A stretch of DNA of 64,000 nt from CAWJNF01 sp963844235 (GTDB lineage Bacteria; Actinomycetota; Thermoleophilia; Gaiellales; Gaiellaceae). Below, one piece after another: positions 59,776-64,000 of the stretch. The notes under the pieces were generated by a model. It saw only the letters and a program-made list of their open reading frames with translations, was not told the DNA's origin and did no database searches. Location: the NCBI GenBank assembly GCA_963844235.1, contig CAWJNF010000004.1, positions 744,001-808,000 of the forward strand, written 5' to 3'. A program made the translations under genes and the position numbers. The stretch's first letter is position 1; each line of letters starts with the position of its first letter.

Positions 59776-60618
59776 TTAGATTCGGCGGTAGCGCGCTTCG
59801 CTCAGCGAGAAGACTGCGAACGCGACGAGGCCCGCGGCGACCGCGCCCAGCAGCCAGGGGCCGTACGCCTGGTTGTAGAGCTTGGCGAGGGCGCCGTCGA
59901 GGCCGATCGCTTCCTCCGGCGAGTAGTCCACCGCGGCCTTGACGAGGAAGACGCCGACAAGTCCGAACACGACTGCACGCGCAACGTGGCCCACGGTGCC
60001 GATCCACGTGATCCACGTCTTGGTGCGTGGCGACATCTCTTCGGTCTTCGAGTCATCGAGAAATTTCCGGCGCACGCCTCGGATCAGCTGGTACACGGCT
60101 ACTCCGATCAGCACGAGGCCCGCAATTCCCACGAGCCAACGTCCCCCGGGCCAGCTGAAGGCGCCGCTCGCCGTTTTCTCGGCACTACCAGTGGCTCCGC
60201 TCGCGCCGACGAGCAACTGGATGGCGATCATGCACATCACGCCGTAGACGATGCTGCTACCGAGGGCGCCGACACGGTCGAGTCCCCTGTCCGCGCCTTC
60301 GGGGCCGTGGCCGAGGATCGCGCGGAACAGCCTCCATAGCGAGTACCCGCCGAGGCCGACCGCGAGTATCGTGAGGAGCACGTTGCCGAACCGCTGCTCT
60401 TCAACGGCGCGCAGCGCACCCTGCTGGTCCGTGAGCTCGCCGCCGTGGCCGACAGCGACGTCGAGCGCGAGGACGCCGATGATGCCGTAGACGATGCCGC
60501 GCGCCACGAAGCCGGCCCTCGAGAGCACCTCGAAAGCCCGCGTGTTGACGAAACTGTCTCCCGCCGCGCGGGCCTCCACGACCGGGGACCTGGTATCAAC
60601 CATGTGCGTGCGCGTCAT
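59776..60618 (-). CDS. DUF1206 integral membrane protein
   Basis: 280 residues with three tandem two-helix DUF1206 units: LSRAGFVARGIVYGIIGVLA, LLVGASG flanks, and TVGHVARAVVFGLVGVFLVK with YNQAYGPWLLGAVAAGLVAF. Each unit has the 'R.G..A.G.vy...G' pattern. Function unknown. ATG 60618 has GGAG upstream and overlaps the end of the PhoD-like gene, so it is the last gene of a four-gene minus-strand cluster. Confidence 0.9.
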   Translation of the reverse strand: MTRTHMVDTRSPVVEARAAGDSFVNTRAFEVLSRAGFVARGIVYGIIGVLALDVAVGHGGELTDQQGALRAVEEQRFGNVLLTILAVGLGGYSLWRLFRAILGHGPEGADRGLDRVGALGSSIVYGVMCMIAIQLLVGASGATGSAEKTASGAFSWPGGRWLVGIAGLVLIGVAVYQLIRGVRRKFLDDSKTEEMSPRTKTWITWIGTVGHVARAVVFGLVGVFLVKAAVDYSPEEAIGLDGALAKLYNQAYGPWLLGAVAAGLVAFAVFSLSEARYRRI

Positions 60619-62323
60619 CTAGGGCTCCTTCTCTAGGATCTGGGGTCGCCTCCGAGAGCGTTTCGAGGGCGAGGTCGGTGCGGTGAAGAACGACGAGCCG
60701 GTCGACGTCCTCCTCCTCGTGAGGGCTCCGTCGCACGGTCACGCGGGCAGAGCGTCCTTCCAGCACCAGCTCGCCGATCGAGTTGTCGAACGTCGGACTG
60801 CGGACGAAGCGCCAGCTTGCTGATGGGACGGGAACGCCGGCGATCCGGGCGAGCGCGGCGAAAACGACCCCGGCCGCGCGTGACCCGGTCACCCGCACGA
60901 TGCGGCGCTCCCTCGCAGGTAGAGGGTTCCGGAATGGCGAGCACACGAGCTGGTAGACGCGGCTGCCCGGGTTCGAGTCGAACTCGATCTCGCTGACGTA
61001 TGCGTGGTGGACGTCGCCGCCGAGCAGCAGGATCGTGGCGGGGGCGAGATCGTCCCTTGCGCCCTCGCGAAGGGTGCGCAGCCAGGCACATAGGCGCTCG
61101 AAGGACTCGTTGAAGGCTGCCCAGTGCTCGAGGTCGATCGCGCGTCGGAGTCGCTCGCTGATCGACGCGACCAACCGACCCCAGCGGCCGTTGCAGAGGG
61201 CCTCGTTCCACGCCTCGAGGTGGTGAATCCCGTGAGGAAGGAAGATCGGGAGCGTGCTCGCGATGACGACATGGTCGAAGGAGCCGGCCGAGTGATCGAC
61301 GATCCAGTCCCACTCCTCCGCGTCTACCATCTCCCGTCTGTCGTCCGCCAGCACGCGCGCCGCCCGCGAGTCGACGACGAGCAAGCGGGTGTTGCCGAAG
61401 TCGCGAAAGTACGCCCACCGGCACGAAGCGGACTCGCGGTCGCACATCTCGGCGAATCGGCGGAGCCGGGGGGCCGCGTCCTCGTCCTCTTGCACGAGCT
61501 GGAACATCGTCTCTTCCGCGAGCTCGGGTGGCGACAGATTGCCCAGGTGCTGGTAGATCCAGTACGACATGAAGGCACCGACGATCCGGGCCTCCCACCA
61601 GGGCTTCGACCGCATTTCCTGCACCCAACGCCACGACATGTTCCAGTCGTCGTGGACGTCGTGGTCGTCGAAGGTCATCGCTGTGGGCACGGTCGACAAC
61701 AGCCAGCGAATCTCGGGATCTGCCCACGACTCGCGGTAGAGGCGTGTGTATTCCTCGAAGTCGGCGATTTCCCGGCCCGGAGCCACGGTCGTGTCGCGGC
61801 GGCTCTCGATGAACTCGAGGGTGGCAGGGGACACCTCGTCCGCATACACCTGATCTCCGAGCAGCAAAAGCGCGTCGGGCCATTCAGCCTCGCCGCGCTG
61901 GAGCTGTTTCGAGTACGTCCAGAGGGCGTCGATGCCGATCTCCCGCAAGTCCTCCGGCCACGGCTCGGTGAGCCGCGTCGGCGGCGGTCCGCCGACGCGG
62001 CACGAGCCGAATACGAGCCGGGCCCGATGTTCGTGGTTGCGCGTATGTACGACGGGTTGCGGGCGCCCGTCGTCTCGAGGCGGCCATACGAGTCGGCCGT
62101 CGAGTCGCACGTCATAGGCCGTCACCGAGGCCGGCTCGAGATCATTCGCGACCACGAGCGCGTAGTGATGGCCTTCGACGTTGAATGTCCTTGCCTTGTG
62201 GCCGAGGATCTCCACGTCGCACGGCGCGCTGGTCTCGACCCAGAACGTCGCGTTCTCCGTTCCCGCGTAGCGGAGCAGCGGCCCAAGGAGAAGCTCGGGC
62301 GCTGGTGGCGATGGTTCCCTCAT
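60596..62323 (-). CDS. PhoD-like metallophosphatase
   Basis: 575 residues. Metal-site motifs: LVFGSCRVG, LLLLGDQVYADEVS, MTFDDHDVHDDWNMSWRW and LLLGGDVHHAYVSEIE, as in PhoD/alkaline-phosphatase-D type enzymes that use Fe/Ca and act on phosphodiesters. There is no Tat signal, so it is cytoplasmic, unlike classical PhoD. ATG 62323 overlaps the upstream lipid-kinase stop (ATGA). Context with a lipid kinase and a PAP2 phosphatase suggests phospholipid or teichoic-type turnover. Confidence 0.92.
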   Translation of the reverse strand: MREPSPPAPELLLGPLLRYAGTENATFWVETSAPCDVEILGHKARTFNVEGHHYALVVANDLEPASVTAYDVRLDGRLVWPPRDDGRPQPVVHTRNHEHRARLVFGSCRVGGPPPTRLTEPWPEDLREIGIDALWTYSKQLQRGEAEWPDALLLLGDQVYADEVSPATLEFIESRRDTTVAPGREIADFEEYTRLYRESWADPEIRWLLSTVPTAMTFDDHDVHDDWNMSWRWVQEMRSKPWWEARIVGAFMSYWIYQHLGNLSPPELAEETMFQLVQEDEDAAPRLRRFAEMCDRESASCRWAYFRDFGNTRLLVVDSRAARVLADDRREMVDAEEWDWIVDHSAGSFDHVVIASTLPIFLPHGIHHLEAWNEALCNGRWGRLVASISERLRRAIDLEHWAAFNESFERLCAWLRTLREGARDDLAPATILLLGGDVHHAYVSEIEFDSNPGSRVYQLVCSPFRNPLPARERRIVRVTGSRAAGVVFAALARIAGVPVPSASWRFVRSPTFDNSIGELVLEGRSARVTVRRSPHEEEDVDRLVVLHRTDLALETLSEATPDPREGALDDAHAHG

Positions 62324-63198
62324 GCCGCCGGGACGCACACGGTGACGGCCTTCGGCTCCACCTTCACCTTGAAGGACTTGACCTTTCCGCGATCGCCACC
62401 GTCGAGCTCGTACAGGACCTTACGATCGAGCTTGACGTTGATCTTCCTGGCGCTCGTGACACGGACGAACGGGGACTTGTCGGGCTGGCCGATCGCGGTA
62501 CGGGCAAGCGTCCGGGCCCAGTCGCCGATCCCTTCGGCGTTCACGACGCCGATATCGAGCTGTCCGTCGTCCGGCTTCGCGTTGGCGAAGACCTCGATGC
62601 CGCCGAACAGGTGGCCGACGTTACCGACCAGGATGCAGCTGGCACTACCCCTGTACCACGTCGCTCCGTCGATCGCGATCCTCGCCGTGAAGGGCTTCGC
62701 CCTGAGGCTCTGCGATCCCGTCCAGACATAGGCGGCGCGTCCGAAGCGGTCTTTGAGATTCCCGTCGGCCTGCCGGATCATCGTCGCGTCGAAGCCCGCA
62801 CCGGCCATCACGCCGAAGCGCTCGCCGTTGAACCGTCCGACGTCGAGCCTGCGCCGATCGCCGCGAAGCCCTATCCCGACCGCCCGCTCGATGTGCCGTG
62901 GGATCTGTAGGTTGGACGCGAAAAGATTCGCCGTCCCGGCCGGAAGGATCGCGAGCGCCGCGGCCGAGCCCGCTGCGGTGTCGAGGCAGCGCTGGACGGT
63001 TCCGTCGCCGCCCCAGACGAAGATCAGCTCGGCGCCAGAATCGAGCGCCCGCTCGACGTGTCGAGGCGCCTCAGAGCTCTTCGCGACCTCGCACCAGAGC
63101 GGATCGGCGATTCCCTGCTGCTCGAGTTCGCGCCGTAGCTCGAGAAGACCCCCGCCGAAGGTCTTGCCGGCATGGGCGATCACCGCCACCTTGGACAT
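62320..63198 (-). CDS. YegS/diacylglycerol kinase-like lipid kinase
   Basis: 292 residues. The nucleotide-binding loop is ELIFVWGGDGTVQRCLDTAA, followed by LAILPAGTANLFASNLQIPR and the C-terminal beta-sandwich (GQLDIGVVNAEGIG, LYELDGGDRGKVKSFKVKV). It phosphorylates diacylglycerol or a related lipid using ATP. ATG 63198 follows GGGAGG. It is coupled by a 4-base overlap to the PhoD-like gene. Confidence 0.92.
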   Translation of the reverse strand: MSKVAVIAHAGKTFGGGLLELRRELEQQGIADPLWCEVAKSSEAPRHVERALDSGAELIFVWGGDGTVQRCLDTAAGSAAALAILPAGTANLFASNLQIPRHIERAVGIGLRGDRRRLDVGRFNGERFGVMAGAGFDATMIRQADGNLKDRFGRAAYVWTGSQSLRAKPFTARIAIDGATWYRGSASCILVGNVGHLFGGIEVFANAKPDDGQLDIGVVNAEGIGDWARTLARTAIGQPDKSPFVRVTSARKINVKLDRKVLYELDGGDRGKVKSFKVKVEPKAVTVCVPAA

Positions 63199-63217
63199 TC
63201 GCCCCTCCCTGGTCGAG

Positions 63218-64000
63218 TCATTCGCGCCCGCGAGCCGCCGCAGCTGCCGTCACCCGGCTGACGAGCACGAGCGCGACGAGCGCCGTGATCCCGACCGCAG
63301 CGCCCCCGAGAACGTCGAGCGGATGGTGCATGCCCCGGTACATCCGGCCGAACGCGACGAAGACTGGCACGGCCACCGCTACGATCCAGATCGCAGCGCG
63401 CACGGATCGGCTCGCGATTCGCGACGTCACGAGCAGCGCCAGGCCACAGTAGACGGCAATCGACGCGGCGGTATGGCCGGAGGGATAGCTCGCGTCGACA
63501 GGCAGTTGCTCCAGCCTCGAGACGTTGGGGCGATGCCGAGGGATCACGAGCGTTGTGGTGCGATAGGACGCGGATTCCACCGCTAGCGCGAAGACGAGGA
63601 ACGCGCCTACCCGCCACTGCCTGAGGATGGCCATCGCCAGCGCGAAGACACCGACGAGGATCGGGAGGACCACGCCGCCCGCCATCATCGATGCCGCCAA
63701 AGACGCGTCGGTCAGGCCGGCCGAGCGATGATCCGAGAGGAATCCGACGACGCTCGCGTCGTTGCTCGCGATGCCCTCGTCCGCGAGGATCACACGAGTC
63801 ACCAGCAGACCCAGCACGATCGAGAGACCGGCGACGAATACGTACGCGAGGACGATGCCGGTGAGGAACGTGCGCACCGGGTGGCCCGTAGCGGCGAGCG
63901 CCGCGAGTCGGCGGACCGCTGCGCCATCGCCAGGGTCAAGGACCGGCGCCAGCGACGGAGGCGGGCGGTCCGGCGAATCGGTGATCGGCCCACCCGAGCC
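63218..64000 (-). CDS. PAP2 family phosphatase (5' end may lie outside window)
   Basis: All three PAP2 motifs are present: VIPRHRPNVSRLEQ (C1-like), YPSGHTAAS (C2) and GRMYRGMHHPLDVLGG (C3), within six membrane helices. It dephosphorylates lipid phosphates or undecaprenyl diphosphate at the membrane. GTG 63877 could start a 219-residue protein, but the frame is open with strong GC3 to the window edge (LDPGDGAAVRRLAALAATGH just before), so the gene probably begins further upstream. It is 19 bases from the lipid-kinase start, in the same operon. Confidence 0.85.
   Translation of the reverse strand, partial: GSGGPITDSPDRPPPSLAPVLDPGDGAAVRRLAALAATGHPVRTFLTGIVLAYVFVAGLSIVLGLLVTRVILADEGIASNDASVVGFLSDHRSAGLTDASLAASMMAGGVVLPILVGVFALAMAILRQWRVGAFLVFALAVESASYRTTTLVIPRHRPNVSRLEQLPVDASYPSGHTAASIAVYCGLALLVTSRIASRSVRAAIWIVAVAVPVFVAFGRMYRGMHHPLDVLGGAAVGITALVALVLVSRVTAAAAARGRE

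Overview
This is a GC-rich window (roughly two-thirds G+C) with tightly packed genes, strong Shine-Dalgarno sequences, many GTG/TTG starts and a gene set typical of soil Actinomycetota. The best guess is an uncultured Thermoleophilia-type actinobacterium; this rests on gene content only, as no rRNA is present. Several genes carry single-base frameshifts, so part of the window is decaying or the assembly contains indel errors.

Layout. 0-12 kb: accessory genes (DUF4386, two DUF899 proteins, the DUF1326-DUF2182 pair, a glycosyltransferase, a CocE/NonD hydrolase, a double cupin) with gene fragments between them. A 27-bp piece resembling a tRNA 3' end occurs at both 1.0 and 12.3 kb. 12-17 kb: a GFA protein, a secreted alpha/beta hydrolase, and two head-to-head ECF sigma genes that both look damaged. 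16-27 kb: surface and secreted proteins (Pro-rich, HYR/fibronectin, CAP, two calcium-binding-repeat proteins) around an IolC-like kinase, an ABC exporter and Lon. 27-33 kb: an IclR-controlled operon with a flavin monooxygenase, RidA, DUF1028 and copper amine oxidase, probably for aromatic amine catabolism, followed by NudC. 33-48 kb: MetE-like protein, cNMP-binding protein, HerA-like ATPase next to a PLD protein, a glutaredoxin-DinB protein with an in-frame UGA, AceK beside its substrate Icd, an ABC-2 exporter, a secreted propeller protein and an acyl-CoA synthetase. 48.6-51.2 kb: tRNA-Lys and a degenerate copy of its 3' half bracket an integrase remnant and an XRE/vWA pair, the relic of an integrated element. 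52-59 kb: small membrane proteins, a recent IS481 insertion, CBS, STAS, HTH and zinc-ribbon genes, and a DsrE protein with an in-frame UGA. 59-64 kb: a membrane and phosphoester cluster (DUF1206, PhoD, YegS-like lipid kinase, PAP2).

Main observations. (1) Two unrelated redox genes (37.9-38.6 kb and 57.6-58.0 kb) each have a UGA exactly where the first cysteine of a CxxC motif belongs. In both, a hairpin of bacterial SECIS geometry follows, so both are candidate selenoproteins (UxxC). (2) A family of near-perfect palindromes (core GGGGCCGGATATATCCGGCCCC or GGCCGGATGAGATCCGGCC) fills intergenic gaps from 21 to 46 kb, and five genes take their stop codon from inside a copy. (3) AceK and an Icd with the conserved phosphorylation-site serine are divergent neighbours, which is unusual outside Proteobacteria. 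(4) Three secreted-protein genes share a promoter-like motif.
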